A DNA stretch of 64,000 bases from Neorhizobium galegae (GCF_017877055.1 NZ_JAGIPG010000001.1:1674001-1738000), one strand, 5' to 3'; shown: positions 16,983 to 28,235, numbered from the stretch's first letter. The notes: generated from the sequence alone by a model not told the origin. A program made the numbers and translations.

Positions 16983-17471
16983 TCACTTGTGCTCGTGGCC
17001 GCCCGGCCCAGCCGCCTCGACCGGTAGCGTGATGTCTACCTTGCCGGCCTTTTCGAAGGTCAGCGTCACCGGCACCTTGCTACCCTGCTTGAAGGGTTCC
17101 TTGACCTTGATGAACATCAGATGCAGCCCGCCGGGCGTCAGTTCGACGGTTTTGCCCGCCGGGATGGCTATGCCGGTATCGAGCTTGCGCATTTTCATCA
17201 CCTGGCCCTGCATCGCCATCTCGTGCATCTCCACGGTGCCCGACGCCGGGGACGAGACCGAAACCAGCATGTCGTCGGCCTTGCCGGTGTTCTTGATGGT
17301 GAGATAACCGCCGCCAACCGGCTGGCCGGGCAGCATCGCCTTGGTGAAGGCACTGGTGATTTCGAGGTCGGCGACCTTGGCGGGCGCATCTTGAGCGGCC
17401 GTAGCTCCCGCAATAACAATGCCGGTGGCAGCGAAAATGCCGAGGAAAGCGAGTTTGGTGAAGGTCTTCAT
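16983..17471 (-). CDS. pcuC: Periplasmic copper chaperone PCu(A)C
   Basis: A 162-residue exported protein with a signal peptide (LAFLGIFAATGIVIAGATAA). Its PCu(A)C domain carries the copper(I) site: EMHEMAMQGQVMKM followed by LHLMF, the H-M-x10-M-x21-H-x-M arrangement. A short histidine tail (GGHEHK) follows. Such chaperones deliver copper to the CuA/CuB sites of cytochrome oxidases. The start at 17471 is chosen for the signal peptide. The longer frame upstream overlaps a separate gene and is not coding. The neighbouring DUF2946 gene upstream probably belongs to the same copper locus. Confidence 0.92.
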   Translation of the reverse strand: MKTFTKLAFLGIFAATGIVIAGATAAQDAPAKVADLEITSAFTKAMLPGQPVGGGYLTIKNTGKADDMLVSVSSPASGTVEMHEMAMQGQVMKMRKLDTGIAIPAGKTVELTPGGLHLMFIKVKEPFKQGSKVPVTLTFEKAGKVDITLPVEAAGPGGHEHK

Positions 17472-17538
17472 GGAATATCCCCATACGGTGACAGCATCGG
17501 TGCCGGTCGACCGCGATTGATCTGAGAGTGGCAAAGCA

Positions 17539-17916
17539 TCAGATCGAAATCGGGGGCGCGCGGGATTTCGGACGGGCGACGGCGGTGGTGCCGAGCAGTC
17601 GGGAAAATTGGCGCAGCGGGTTGGCGAGCGAGGCGCGCTCGCGACCAGGCCAGATTTCATCCCTCGGCGGGGGCAGGATGACCGATGCGGAGAGCAGGCA
17701 GACTTCGCAGAGCGGCTTTGCCTCCGGCATCTGACGGCCGTGGTCGCCTTCCGAGCAGATGTCGGCAAACGTGCCGTCCGGCAGGCGATAGGCTTCGCTG
17801 TAGGAATCGAGCGGCGCTGCCGCCTGGACCGGCTGATGGGCAAATCCCAGCAAAAGCAGCAGCATCGCGCAGAAAATGCGCGTTGAGTTCGCCGCCGTGT
17901 TGAGCCGTGCCGTCAT
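17539..17916 (-). CDS. DUF2946-like exported protein (copper locus)
   Basis: A 125-residue protein with an N-terminal hydrophobic segment (RIFCAMLLLLLGFAHQPVQA) that acts as signal or anchor, and a cysteine-bearing body with ADICSEGDHG and a CEVCLLSAS pair near the centre. This arrangement is found in DUF2946 proteins, which often sit next to copper genes. The C-terminus is basic and proline-rich (KSRAPPISI). The start at 17916 (MTARLNTAAN) is preferred to the upstream frame because it places the signal near the N-terminus. It lies 67 bases upstream of pcuC on the same strand. The family call is moderate. Confidence 0.7.
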   Translation of the reverse strand: MTARLNTAANSTRIFCAMLLLLLGFAHQPVQAAAPLDSYSEAYRLPDGTFADICSEGDHGRQMPEAKPLCEVCLLSASVILPPPRDEIWPGRERASLANPLRQFSRLLGTTAVARPKSRAPPISI

Positions 17917-18114
17917 CGTCTCGCCTGTCCGAATGCCTGCCGGAATAACCCAAATCCCGGCAAAGCGCAAAAGCCCTTTTTGCCGCGGATTTTTCGCTCA
18001 TTTCGCCAGCCGTTGCATTAGGTCAAATCGCGTTTGCTGCGTTGCGACAAAAATAGTGTTCCATGCGACATGGAGGGCTTGCCAAATGGCGAGCGAGGCC
18101 GATAATACCGCCCA

Positions 18115-18276
18115 GACTCGCTGGGAGAAGCCGCTTCAATGCGGTGCCGAAGGAGCAACCGCCCCGGAAACTCTCAGGCAAAAGGACCAGCAGTCGACCG
18201 ACAGGAACTCTGGAGAGAAGCCTTTAAAGGGCTCGCCGAAGGGATAACAATCTCAGGCGAAAAGGACAGAGGGGGC
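18115..18276 (+). ncRNA. Tandem glycine riboswitch ahead of gcvT
   Basis: Two glycine-type aptamers lie in order. The first (about 18115-18195) has GGTGCCGAAGGAGCAA and ACTCTCAGGCAAAAGGAC. The second (about 18202-18276) has GCTCGCCGAAGGGATAACAA and TCTCAGGCGAAAAGGACAGA. These are the conserved cores of the gcvT-type glycine riboswitch, which binds glycine cooperatively and switches on the glycine cleavage genes when glycine is abundant. The short linker between aptamers and the position about 70 bases before gcvT fit this. No obvious intrinsic terminator is visible between the riboswitch and the start codon, so control may be at translation. Confidence 0.93.
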
Positions 18277-18346
18277 TCATAAACCGGTGCGTCACTGCGC
18301 CTGAATCTGAGCCGGCGCTTGAAATGCGCCAACCCTGGAGGCGTCC

Positions 18347-19483
18347 TTGGACGATCAGACCGTTCTCAAGACCACCCCGCTTCACGCCCTCCATCTGTCG
18401 CTCGGCGCCAGGATGGTGCCGTTTGCCGGCTACGACATGCCGGTGCAATATCCGGCCGGCGTGCTGAAGGAACATCTGCACACCCGCACCGCTAGCGGCC
18501 TGTTCGACGTCTCCCATATGGGCCAGGTCGTCATCCGTGCGAAATCCGGGACCTACGAAGACGCAGCGTTTGCGCTGGAAACCCTGGTGCCCGTCGATAT
18601 CCTCGGCCTGAAACCCGGCCGCCAGCGCTACGGTTTCTTCACCGACGACAATGGCGGCATCCTCGACGACCTGATGATCACCAACCGCGGCGACCACCTG
18701 TTCGTCGTCGTCAACGCGTCGTGCAAGGATGCCGACCTCGCCCATATGCAGGCGCAGCTGACCGGTTGCGACGTGGAACTCCTCGAAGACCGCGCCCTTC
18801 TCGCCCTCCAAGGCCCGCGCGCGGAAGAGGTCCTGGCGGCTCTCTGGCCGGATGTCGTCGAGATGAAGTTCATGGACGTCCGAGACGCATCTCTCCACGA
18901 CGCGCCCTGCATCATCTCCCGCTCCGGTTATTCCGGCGAGGACGGGTTCGAGATCTCGGTTCCGGCAGACCAGGCCGAGCAGATCGCCAAGGCGCTGCTC
19001 GAAGACCTGCACTGCCGGCCGATCGGGCTCGGCGCCCGCGATTCGCTGCGGCTCGAAGCCGGCCTCTGCCTCTACGGCAACGACATCGACACCACCACCT
19101 CGCCGATCGAGGCAGCGCTGGAATGGGCGATCCAGAAGCCCCGCCGCACAGGCGGCGCCCGCGCCGGCGGTTTTCCGGGCGCCGACCGCATCCTCGGTGA
19201 ACTCGCGAATGGCACCTCCCGCCGCCGCGTCGGCCTGAAGCCGGAAGGCAAGGCGCCCGTCCGCGCCCACGCCAAGCTTTATGCGGATGCGGAGGGGAAG
19301 GCCGAACTCGGCGAAGTCACCTCCGGCACGTTCGGCCCCTCGGTCGAAGGGCCTGTCGCCATGGGCTATGTCCCGACCCGCTTTGCCGAACCCGGCTGCC
19401 AGATCTTCGCGGAAGTGCGCGGAAAATACCTTCCGCTCACGGTCGCGGCCCTTCCCTTCATCACCCCCACCTACAAACGATAA
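18347..19483 (+). CDS. gcvT: Glycine cleavage system T protein (aminomethyltransferase)
   Basis: GcvT takes the aminomethyl group from the lipoyl arm of GcvH and forms methylenetetrahydrofolate and ammonia. The 378-residue protein shows [20 protein letters not shown] at the N-terminus, the folate-site region [14 protein letters not shown] and the C-terminal barrel with [20 protein letters not shown]. The start is TTG at 18347, which is supported by a ribosome site (CTGGAGG) and by the riboswitch that ends just upstream. It is the first gene of the gcvTHP operon, 16 bases before gcvH. Confidence 0.95.
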   Translation: MDDQTVLKTTPLHALHLSLGARMVPFAGYDMPVQYPAGVLKEHLHTRTASGLFDVSHMGQVVIRAKSGTYEDAAFALETLVPVDILGLKPGRQRYGFFTDDNGGILDDLMITNRGDHLFVVVNASCKDADLAHMQAQLTGCDVELLEDRALLALQGPRAEEVLAALWPDVVEMKFMDVRDASLHDAPCIISRSGYSGEDGFEISVPADQAEQIAKALLEDLHCRPIGLGARDSLRLEAGLCLYGNDIDTTTSPIEAALEWAIQKPRRTGGARAGGFPGADRILGELANGTSRRRVGLKPEGKAPVRAHAKLYADAEGKAELGEVTSGTFGPSVEGPVAMGYVPTRFAEPGCQIFAEVRGKYLPLTVAALPFITPTYKR

Positions 19484-19499
19484 TCCTCCGGAGAGAACC

Positions 19500-19858
19500 A
19501 TGTTGAAATTCACCGCCGAACACGAATGGCTGAAGCTCGAGGACGGTGTCGCGACCGTCGGCATCACCTCTCACGCTGCCGAACAGCTCGGCGATCTCGT
19601 TTTCGTGGAACTGCCGGAAGTCGGCGCCGAGCTTTCGAAGGATGGCAATGCCGCGACCGTCGAGAGCGTCAAGGCCGCCTCCGACGTCTATTGTCCGCTG
19701 GACGGCGAAGTCACCGAGGTCAACCAGGCGATCGTCGACGACCCCTCGATCGTCAATTCCGATCCGCAGGGCAAGGGCTGGTTCTTCAAGCTGAAGCTGA
19801 AGAACTCCTCCGACGCCGACGCGCTGATGGACGAGGCCGCCTACCAGGACCTGATCGC

Positions 19859-19862
<4 letters not shown>
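19500..19862 (+). CDS. gcvH: Glycine cleavage system H protein (lipoyl carrier)
   Basis: A 120-residue lipoyl protein that shuttles the aminomethyl group between GcvP, GcvT and the L protein. The lipoylated lysine lies in [12 protein letters not shown] (about Lys59), a site modified by LipB and LipA. The fold continues with [17 protein letters not shown] and the glycine pair [10 protein letters not shown]. The ATG at 19500 follows GGAGAGAACC. The stop overlaps the gcvP start as ATGA. The lipB gene in the same window could supply the octanoyl group. Confidence 0.96.
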
Positions 19863-22726
<2,864 letters not shown>

Positions 22727-23081
22727 ACGCTGTCCGACCGTCACCACGCCTTCTCGGGTTGATCCCCGGACGCCAAGAGGGCCGCGAAGCCTATCTCCCC
22801 CTTGCGGGGGAGACTTCGGAGCGATGGCCGCAGACCAGAAAACGACGAAGGCGATTTCAGCGAACGAAGGCCTGAGCGCGTCCCCGCGGGAAGGCTTTCA
22901 ACACCTTAGCGCGACTAGGTGTCGGAAATTCCAAGAGAGAGGCCTGACCTATGCGCCTGCATTTCCGCCCCCCGCCCCGTTCCGGCACATCTGTGCCGTA
23001 CCGCGCTACGCTTCCCTTACCCTTCCCGTTCAGTCTTCCTTGAAGCTCTTGCCGTAGAACCGTCCCATCGGCGTTTGGGAG
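22727..23081. other. Intergenic region with hairpin, no gene seen
   Basis: 355 bases with no supported gene. It holds an 8-bp hairpin TCTCCCCC / GGGGGAGA with a 4-base loop at 22794-22813, a smaller relative of the CT-rich palindromes in the RIME-like repeat at 48770-48923. I see no promoter with confidence. Confidence 0.5.
22794..22813. repeat. CT-rich hairpin after gcvP
   Basis: TCTCCCCC / GGGGGAGA with a 4-base TTGC loop. It lies 67 bases beyond gcvP and may act as its terminator, although no T-run follows. It resembles the arms of the RIME-like repeat at 48770. Confidence 0.45.
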
Positions 23082-23090
23082 ATGATGTTG

Positions 23091-23420
23091 ATGGGTCTGT
23101 CGGCTGTGATGAGCATTGCGTTTTCGGGCATGCAGGCCCAGGTGAAACGGCTTGCGACCGCGGCGCACAACATCGCCAATGCCGATACGTCCGGTTATGA
23201 TCGCCTCGACACCCAGGTCTCTTCCCTCCCCAACCCCGGCGGCGTCACCACCACCGTCACCCCTTCCACCTCGGTCACTTTCCCCGACAGCTCGAATGTC
23301 GATATGGCCAGCGAGATGCTCGACGCGCTCGCCTCGGCGCAGGGCTTTGCGGCCAACGCCGCGGCGTTCGAGACGGGAGCGGATATGTGGGATGTGCTGA
23401 TGAGCATCAAGCGGGATTGA
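23091..23420 (+). CDS. Orphan flagellar basal-body rod-like protein (FlgC-like)
   Basis: A 109-residue protein with both ends of a flagellar rod/hook protein. The N-terminal segment MSIAFSGMQAQVKRLATAAHNIANADTSGYDRLD has the Flg_bb_rod pattern. The C-terminal part NVDMASEMLDALASAQGFAANAAAFETGADMWDVL resembles the FlgC/FlgE C-terminal coil. The middle is very short, so it is smaller than a true FlgC (about 135-150 residues). No other flagellar gene is near, so it may be a duplicated or degenerate copy. ATGs at 23082, 23085 and 23091 are all possible. I use 23091. Confidence 0.65.
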   Translation: MGLSAVMSIAFSGMQAQVKRLATAAHNIANADTSGYDRLDTQVSSLPNPGGVTTTVTPSTSVTFPDSSNVDMASEMLDALASAQGFAANAAAFETGADMWDVLMSIKRD

Positions 23421-23563
23421 GGGAGCCGCCCGCTTCACGCAGACGGCGTTGGGCGAGAGTCTGGCACCGATGTGACTGCTGTCGGCCCGAAGCCGACATT
23501 CCCACGCCTACTTGCCTCTTGAACGTCGATCGCGCTGTTCAGGGGGCGCTGCTGACGCCTATC

Positions 23564-23938
23564 TCATTTCGTCGGCTGAGACCGCGCGGTCAGTTTGTTT
23601 CCGTCAGGATCGCGAAGATATGCGACGAACGACCCGTTCGGACGCTCCGCGGGCGGGCTTTCGATCGCTGTGCCACCATGCGCGGTACCCGCGGCATGCC
23701 ACGCCAGAACGTGGTTGGGGCTCGCGGCGGCGATACCTATGGTCCCACCGTTGGCCGCGGTCGCCGGCTTACCGTCGATTGGTTTCGTGACCATCAGACG
23801 ACCGCCCTCATGCGCATAGATCAGTCTGCCTCTCGCATCCATCTCGCCGGGCTTGCCTCCCAATGCTGCGAACGTGGCATCATAGAAGCTTCTGGCCCGC
23901 TCCAAATCGTTGCTTCCAATCATGACGTGGGTGAACAT
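23564..23938 (-). CDS. VOC family protein (glyoxalase-like)
   Basis: A 124-residue single-domain VOC protein: FTHVMIGSNDLERARSFYDATFAALGG at the start, GRLMVTKPIDG in the middle and YLRDPDGNKLTA at the end. These dimeric proteins bind a metal. They include glyoxalase I, dioxygenases and resistance proteins, and this sequence alone does not select one. The first metal-ligand histidine is plausible in FTHVM. It is isolated between the orphan flagellar-like gene and a long non-coding stretch before dusA. Confidence 0.8.
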   Translation of the reverse strand: MFTHVMIGSNDLERARSFYDATFAALGGKPGEMDARGRLIYAHEGGRLMVTKPIDGKPATAANGGTIGIAAASPNHVLAWHAAGTAHGGTAIESPPAERPNGSFVAYLRDPDGNKLTARSQPTK

Positions 23939-24334
23939 GCTTCATCTCCAGTAAGGTATCCAATCGGTCCCCATCCTCGGGAAACGTAATCCTAGCCATG
24001 GGTGGTCGCAAACCTCCCGATTAAAGCGCCACTTGTTTTCCAGAGGTTTCCGACATCACAGCATAGGGTGTTCTACGCCGGCCGCAATGTCCGGTATTGG
24101 CGCAAAGCAGCCGTGATCTTATCCATTTGGCATTGGCTTTCTGCGTGGATTATAGTTTTGGGGGCGTTAGCCGAACGGGGCGCCGAGAGGTGTCACCTAT
24201 TACTTACTTACGAGGCAGCTTTCAGCGCCCCGTCCGATCCTCGGGTCTCGCTTTGCCCGCCCGAGGATGACGAAAAGAAACCGAGGATCGCCAAGGGAGG
24301 AGTGTGTCCAATGGGAGCTCGACAATCTCCGCCC
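23939..24334. other. Intergenic region with palindromic repeats, no gene seen
   Basis: 396 bases between the VOC gene and the end of dusA. Its downstream half holds inverted repeats of a CCTCGGG/CCCGAGG type: ATCCTCGGG / CCCGAGGAT at 24237-24268. Another copy sits inside the 3' end of dusA. Nothing in the first half could be assigned. Confidence 0.5.
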
Positions 24335-24373
24335 TCACCCAGCCATCTTCTGCTCCTCGGGTCGGACCCGAGG
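24237..24373. repeat. Pair of CCTCGGG-type palindromes, intergenic repeat element
   Basis: ATCCTCGGG (24237-24245) pairs with CCCGAGGAT (24260-24268). A second palindrome, CCTCGGGTC / GACCCGAGG with a single central base, lies at 24355-24373 and is read through as the last codons of dusA. An extra CCGAGGATCG occurs between them. Short GC-rich repeats of this kind are scattered through rhizobial genomes. I cannot tell which family without a search. Confidence 0.5.
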
Positions 24374-25399
24374 ACCGCCAGCGATATCCACCGCAGCGAA
24401 GGCGGCCGCGATGACCTCCGGTCCGGCGCCCGGCCGGGTGGCGTCGGTGGAGAGGATCTGGCGAAACCGCCTTGCGCCGGCAAAACCCTGGAACAGACCG
24501 ACCATGTGCCGGGTGACGTGATGCAGCCGCCCGCCCCGGCCGATCAGTTCCGCCGCATAGTCCATCATCGTATCGTTGAGCGCCAGCCAGTCGACGTCGG
24601 GGGCTCGAGCCTTCTCGACCGCACCAAATTTCAAAAGGTCATCCACCCCGGCGAGCATACCGGTATTGTGATAGGCGGCGCGGCCGAGCATCACGCCGTC
24701 CATATGGGCGAGATGCCGGGCCGCCTGTTCGAGGTCGGCGATGCCGCCGTTGATGCCGATGAACACGTTCGGGTTTTCCCGCTTCATGGCATAAACGAGG
24801 TCGCAGTCGAGCGGCGGGATTTCGCGGTTTTCCTTCGGGGACAGTCCCTGCAGCCAGGCCTTGCGGGCATGGATCCAGACGCCATCGGCGCCGGCGCCGA
24901 TCACCCGGGCGAGAAAATCCGGCAGCACCTGCGCCGGCTCCTGGTCGTCGACTCCGATCCGGCATTTCACGGTGACCGGCACACTCGCGACCCGCTTCAT
25001 CGCCGAAACGAGGTCGGCCACATGCGCCGGATCGCGCATCAGGCAGGCGCCGAACGTGCCCGACTGAACCCGGTCGGACGGGCAGCCGACATTGAGGTTG
25101 ATCTCGTCATAGCCGAAATCGGCAGCGATCCGCACCGCCTCGGCGAGCTTTGCCGGATCCGAACCACCGAGCTGAAGCGCAACGGGATGTTCCTGCGGCG
25201 AATAGGACAGGAGCCGGTCGCGCGGCCCATGGATGATCGCATCGGCCACCACCATCTCGGTATAGAGCAGCGCCGACTTCGACAATTGCCGATGCAGGAA
25301 ACGGCAATGCCGGTCCGTCCAGTCGATCATAGGCGCGACGGCAAAAACTGGAGCCTTGAAATATTCAGCTTTCTTAGCTGTTTGTGTCACTTTTTTCAC
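24335..25399 (-). CDS. dusA: tRNA-dihydrouridine synthase A
   Basis: DusA reduces specific uridines in tRNA (U20/U20a) to dihydrouridine with FMN and NADPH. The protein has the FMN-barrel features APMIDWTDRHCR, LQLGGSDP, YDEINLNVGCPSDRVQSG (with the conserved cysteine), VKCRIGVDD, HARKAWLQGLSPKENR and GINGGI. I use the GTG at 25399, just before the domain. The frame extends to a TTG at 25486 and the true start is uncertain. The last dozen residues (PRVRPEEQKMAG) are encoded by an intergenic palindrome, so the native C-terminus probably ended earlier. Confidence 0.9.
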   Translation of the reverse strand: MKKVTQTAKKAEYFKAPVFAVAPMIDWTDRHCRFLHRQLSKSALLYTEMVVADAIIHGPRDRLLSYSPQEHPVALQLGGSDPAKLAEAVRIAADFGYDEINLNVGCPSDRVQSGTFGACLMRDPAHVADLVSAMKRVASVPVTVKCRIGVDDQEPAQVLPDFLARVIGAGADGVWIHARKAWLQGLSPKENREIPPLDCDLVYAMKRENPNVFIGINGGIADLEQAARHLAHMDGVMLGRAAYHNTGMLAGVDDLLKFGAVEKARAPDVDWLALNDTMMDYAAELIGRGGRLHHVTRHMVGLFQGFAGARRFRQILSTDATRPGAGPEVIAAAFAAVDIAGGPRVRPEEQKMAG

Positions 25400-25651
25400 C
25401 GTCTTCTTGACGCTCGGCCTCGCCCGGATGCGCCGTTTCGGGCTTGGATCCGGCGCAATCCGGCAAATGGAATTGCGATGGGCCAAACGAACAATCGCTC
25501 ATCGGCACCACTGCGCCCAAGCAAACGCAGGCATACCGCGTCGGCTTTCCCTACTCCATCGACCCTATCGGGGTCAATTTCCGAGCTGTGCGGGATCTGC
25601 GGGAGAAATCGGAGACCGTCGTTAAATACATGGGAGGGGCCGTTGCCCTCG

Positions 25652-26701
25652 TCAGGCATCCGAAATGCCCTCCTCCTCGACGAATATTCCCCAGGCGGCA
25701 ATGAAGAGAGCAGCGACGAGCGGTCCGATTACGAACCCGTTGATACCGATCAGAGAGATTCCCCCAATGGTAGAAATAAGGACGACGTAGTCGGGAAGCT
25801 TGGTTTCCCTGCCGACCAAACGCGGTCTCAGAAGATTGTCGACAAGACCGATGACCAGAGCGCCGACCGCGACCAGCACGATGGCCTTCACCCAGAAGCC
25901 GGCAAGCGCCAGGTAGATGGCCGTGGGCATCCAGATCAATGCAGCACCGATCGCCGGCAGCAGCGACAGGACGCTCATCAGAACGCCCCACAGCAAGGCC
26001 GGCTCCACCCCGAGCGCCCAGAATGCGATACCGCCGATCGAGCCCTGGATGATGGCGATGATGATGTTGCCCCGCACGGTGGCGTGGATGACGGCGGTGA
26101 ATTTGGAGGTGAAGCGACGGGTATGCGCGTCGCTGAGAGGCAGTGCCTTTCTGATTGTACGGGCGAGCACCTGCCCGTCCCGGAACATGAAAAACAGCAG
26201 ATAGAGCATCACGCCGAAGGCGACGAAGAACTGCAGGGTGTTCTGGCCGAGGCTCAGGGCGCGTCCGGCAAAGAAACCGCCGCCCTGCATCAGTGCCGTG
26301 GAGACGCGCTCCCGAAACGTGTCGAAGCCCTCCAGCTCGATCCGCTCGATCCAGCCGCGGACGAACACGGGCAGCGCCTCCTGCAGCTCCTGGAAAAACC
26401 TCCGCACGTCGATCTCGCCGTTGTCGATACGCGCATAAAGAAGGTTACCCTGCTGGACGAGCGAGCTGAGGACGATCAGCCCTGGAATGATGACGACGCA
26501 AAGGCAGATCAGGACGGAGAGCGCCGCCGCGATGTTTCTGCGCCCACCCAGCCAGGCCTCGATGCGAGCATGAAGGGGGAAGAAGATGATCGCGAGGACG
26601 ATTGCCCAGAATATCGCTGAATAAAACGGCAGGACGACTGCGACGAACGCAATGGTCACCAGGACCAGAAGCACATAGAAACTGATGCGTTGAAGGGGCA
26701 T
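25652..26701 (-). CDS. AI-2E family membrane transporter
   Basis: A 349-residue membrane protein of the AI-2E/YdiK/PerM family. It has about seven or eight hydrophobic segments, beginning at residue 4 and including the family signature region GFWVKAIVLVAVGALVIGLVDNLLRPRL near the C-terminus. Substrates of the family vary (autoinducer 2, ions, drugs) and cannot be read here. The ATG at 26701 is chosen because the frame extended to 26842 adds a basic, non-membrane stretch. It is convergent with nothing and faces the Nudix/phosphate region at a distance. Confidence 0.88.
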   Translation of the reverse strand: MPLQRISFYVLLVLVTIAFVAVVLPFYSAIFWAIVLAIIFFPLHARIEAWLGGRRNIAAALSVLICLCVVIIPGLIVLSSLVQQGNLLYARIDNGEIDVRRFFQELQEALPVFVRGWIERIELEGFDTFRERVSTALMQGGGFFAGRALSLGQNTLQFFVAFGVMLYLLFFMFRDGQVLARTIRKALPLSDAHTRRFTSKFTAVIHATVRGNIIIAIIQGSIGGIAFWALGVEPALLWGVLMSVLSLLPAIGAALIWMPTAIYLALAGFWVKAIVLVAVGALVIGLVDNLLRPRLVGRETKLPDYVVLISTIGGISLIGINGFVIGPLVAALFIAAWGIFVEEEGISDA

Positions 26702-26839
26702 TCGACCTTTCCGCTTTGAGACCGCTGGAATGGTAACACAATCCGGCTGCGGCGTGGCCCGCGGTTTACCCCGCTGTCTGGTTTTTCGCGCACGCCTCGA
26801 CGGTCGCCGCACAGGCGACAGCCGTCGTCTGAAACCGCG

Positions 26840-26948
26840 CACCGGCGATTACTTGTTCAAGTCCTGCGGCCTCGGCGGCCTGGACATGCCCGACAAGCTC
26901 GCTGGGCGAAAACTGTTCATGGGAAGCGTGATAGCCGAAAGGCGTCGT
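26840..26948 (-). pseudogene. Fragment of an LLM-class flavin oxidoreductase gene
   Basis: In a 71-codon frame (26766-26981) the middle part reads GYHASHEQFSPSELVGHVQA followed by AEAAGLEQ. This is the N-terminal strand and helix of the luciferase-like, non-F420 flavin oxidoreductase family (about 320 residues). The similarity stops after about 36 residues, and what follows (to TVEACAKNQTAG) is unrelated. No other part of such a gene is seen nearby. I read it as a remnant left by deletion. The family recognition is from memory. Confidence 0.55.
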
Positions 26949-26984
26949 GATCCATCTCCCTCCAGGATCAGCCCGCGACAACGG

Positions 26985-27308
26985 TCAACCAAAGGCGATT
27001 TCTTCGGCTGAACGTTCCATATCCTGCCGGCGATGCCTCCTGGGACGCCCCTTCCCGGCCAGAATGAAATCCAGCCCGGCGGCGGACGGCCCGAACCGGT
27101 CGATGAGACGCTGCGCTTCCTGCGCGCTCAGGCCATAGTTCTTCACGAGATCCTGTGGCGCATATTTCGGTTTCCGGCGCAGATCGGGATCGGGCGCCTC
27201 ATCCGGCGGACCGTCAGATCGGGCTTCGGCGGCCGGCGGGACCGGATTGGATCGCGACGGCCCGGGAGGCTGCCGGTCCGGGGCGGATTTCATCGGTGGC
27301 TGCTGCAT
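26985..27308 (-). CDS. Small protein of unknown function
   Basis: A 107-residue protein. The first 45 residues are proline-rich and polar (DRQPPGPSRSNPVPPAAEA), probably disordered. The C-terminal half contains a compact helical motif, YAPQDLVKNYGLSAQEAQRL followed by IDRFGPSAAGLDFIL. It ends with a basic tail (KGRPRRHRRQDME). This looks like a small conserved rhizobial protein, but I cannot name the family. The stop is three bases from the LLM-fragment frame, so that fragment may once have been its downstream neighbour. Confidence 0.55.
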   Translation of the reverse strand: MQQPPMKSAPDRQPPGPSRSNPVPPAAEARSDGPPDEAPDPDLRRKPKYAPQDLVKNYGLSAQEAQRLIDRFGPSAAGLDFILAGKGRPRRHRRQDMERSAEEIAFG

Positions 27309-27462
27309 GACTTCCTTCTCTTTCGGAATGTCAACAAGGCAGGCCTGCGTTGGTTCCCGAAACGACGTTCGGGCGAGCGTCCACAGGGCTCAATTTGGAG
27401 TGAACGGCCGTCGGCATGGCGGTTCCGGCGGCATCCACCAACGAGAACCAGATCAGGTTGGA

Positions 27463-27479
27463 AACGCAGGTAACCTGCG
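27463..27479. promoter_or_regulatory. Short palindrome, possible regulatory site
   Basis: A 7-bp inverted repeat (ACGCAGG / CCTGCGT) around three bases, upstream of nothing clearly coding on the plus strand and 66 bases downstream of the stop of the SRPBCC gene. It could be a hairpin at the 3' end of that gene or an operator. Confidence 0.3.
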
Positions 27480-27544
27480 TCTCGCCCGGATCGCGAAAGG
27501 TCGCTGACGCGATCCGATCTCCCGGCTTTGCGCCGTGATATACA

Positions 27545-27988
27545 TCATTCGTTGATCTCGGGCTCGACGACTCTGGCCAGATTCCGAAGCGACTCCTGCC
27601 AGCCGAGATAACACGCTTCGGGCGGGATGATGTCCGGCACGCCTGCCTGGGTTATGTTCACCTCGGTGCCGACCGAAACCTTCTTCAGCGTCAAGGTGAC
27701 TTCCATTTCGCCCGGCAGGTTGGGATCGTCGAATTTGTCCGTGTAGCGGACGCGTTCACCTGGGACGAGTTCGACAAATTCGCCGCCGAAGGCATGGCTG
27801 TTGCCTGTCGTGAAGTTCCTGAAGGACATCCTGAACTTGCCGCCCACCGTCGGCTCCAAGTGATGCACAGTGCACAAGAAGCCGTTGGGCGGAAGCCATT
27901 TGGCGAGCGCGTCCGCCTCGATGAACGCGCGATAGATCTTCTCCGGGCTGGTTGCCAGAACGCGATGAAGGCGTATGGTGCTCGGCAT
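27545..27988 (-). CDS. SRPBCC family protein (AHSA1-like)
   Basis: A 147-residue protein with the SRPBCC/AHSA1 fold: LHRVLATSPEKIYRAFIEAD at the N-terminus, LAKWLPPNGF, GGKFRMSF, GGEFVELVPGERVRYTDKFD, and the C-terminal helix GWQESLRNLARVVE. The central cavity binds hydrophobic ligands. Function in this family is broad and not predictable, and the sequence lacks a signal peptide. It stands alone with about 240 bases on each side and has no clear partner gene. Confidence 0.85.
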   Translation of the reverse strand: MPSTIRLHRVLATSPEKIYRAFIEADALAKWLPPNGFLCTVHHLEPTVGGKFRMSFRNFTTGNSHAFGGEFVELVPGERVRYTDKFDDPNLPGEMEVTLTLKKVSVGTEVNITQAGVPDIIPPEACYLGWQESLRNLARVVEPEINE

Positions 27989-28166
27989 GGTCGTGATCCT
28001 TCTGATTGGTGATTAGACGACTCTAAGGACGAACGAGACTTTGCCGATCCGACATCTCATGTCTCGTTTCGAAAAAAATGTTCCGCCTTCCAGCAACACC
28101 GGACGGTGGCCACCAATACCTGCCGGTCAAACCTCGGCCTTGAAAAAGCAACAGATCCCGGCAATT

Positions 28167-28184
28167 ATGTTAGCTGGCTAACAT
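28167..28184. promoter_or_regulatory. Palindrome upstream of the Na/Pi transporter gene
   Basis: An 8-bp perfect inverted repeat (ATGTTAGC / GCTAACAT) with two central bases lies 52 bases upstream of the start codon at 28236. The size and position suit a dimeric transcription factor. It does not match the Pho box pattern seen at 30489. Confidence 0.4.
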
Positions 28185-28235
28185 CTTGCGGCGCCAGTTC
28201 GATTCTCCGGCCGGCTGATTATTTACGGAAATGCC

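Noticed and set aside
24002..26620. An 872-codon open frame on the plus strand
   Set aside because: It is antisense to dusA and the AI-2E gene, has low-complexity charged composition, no motif and no ribosome site, so it is an artefact of GC-rich antisense coding.
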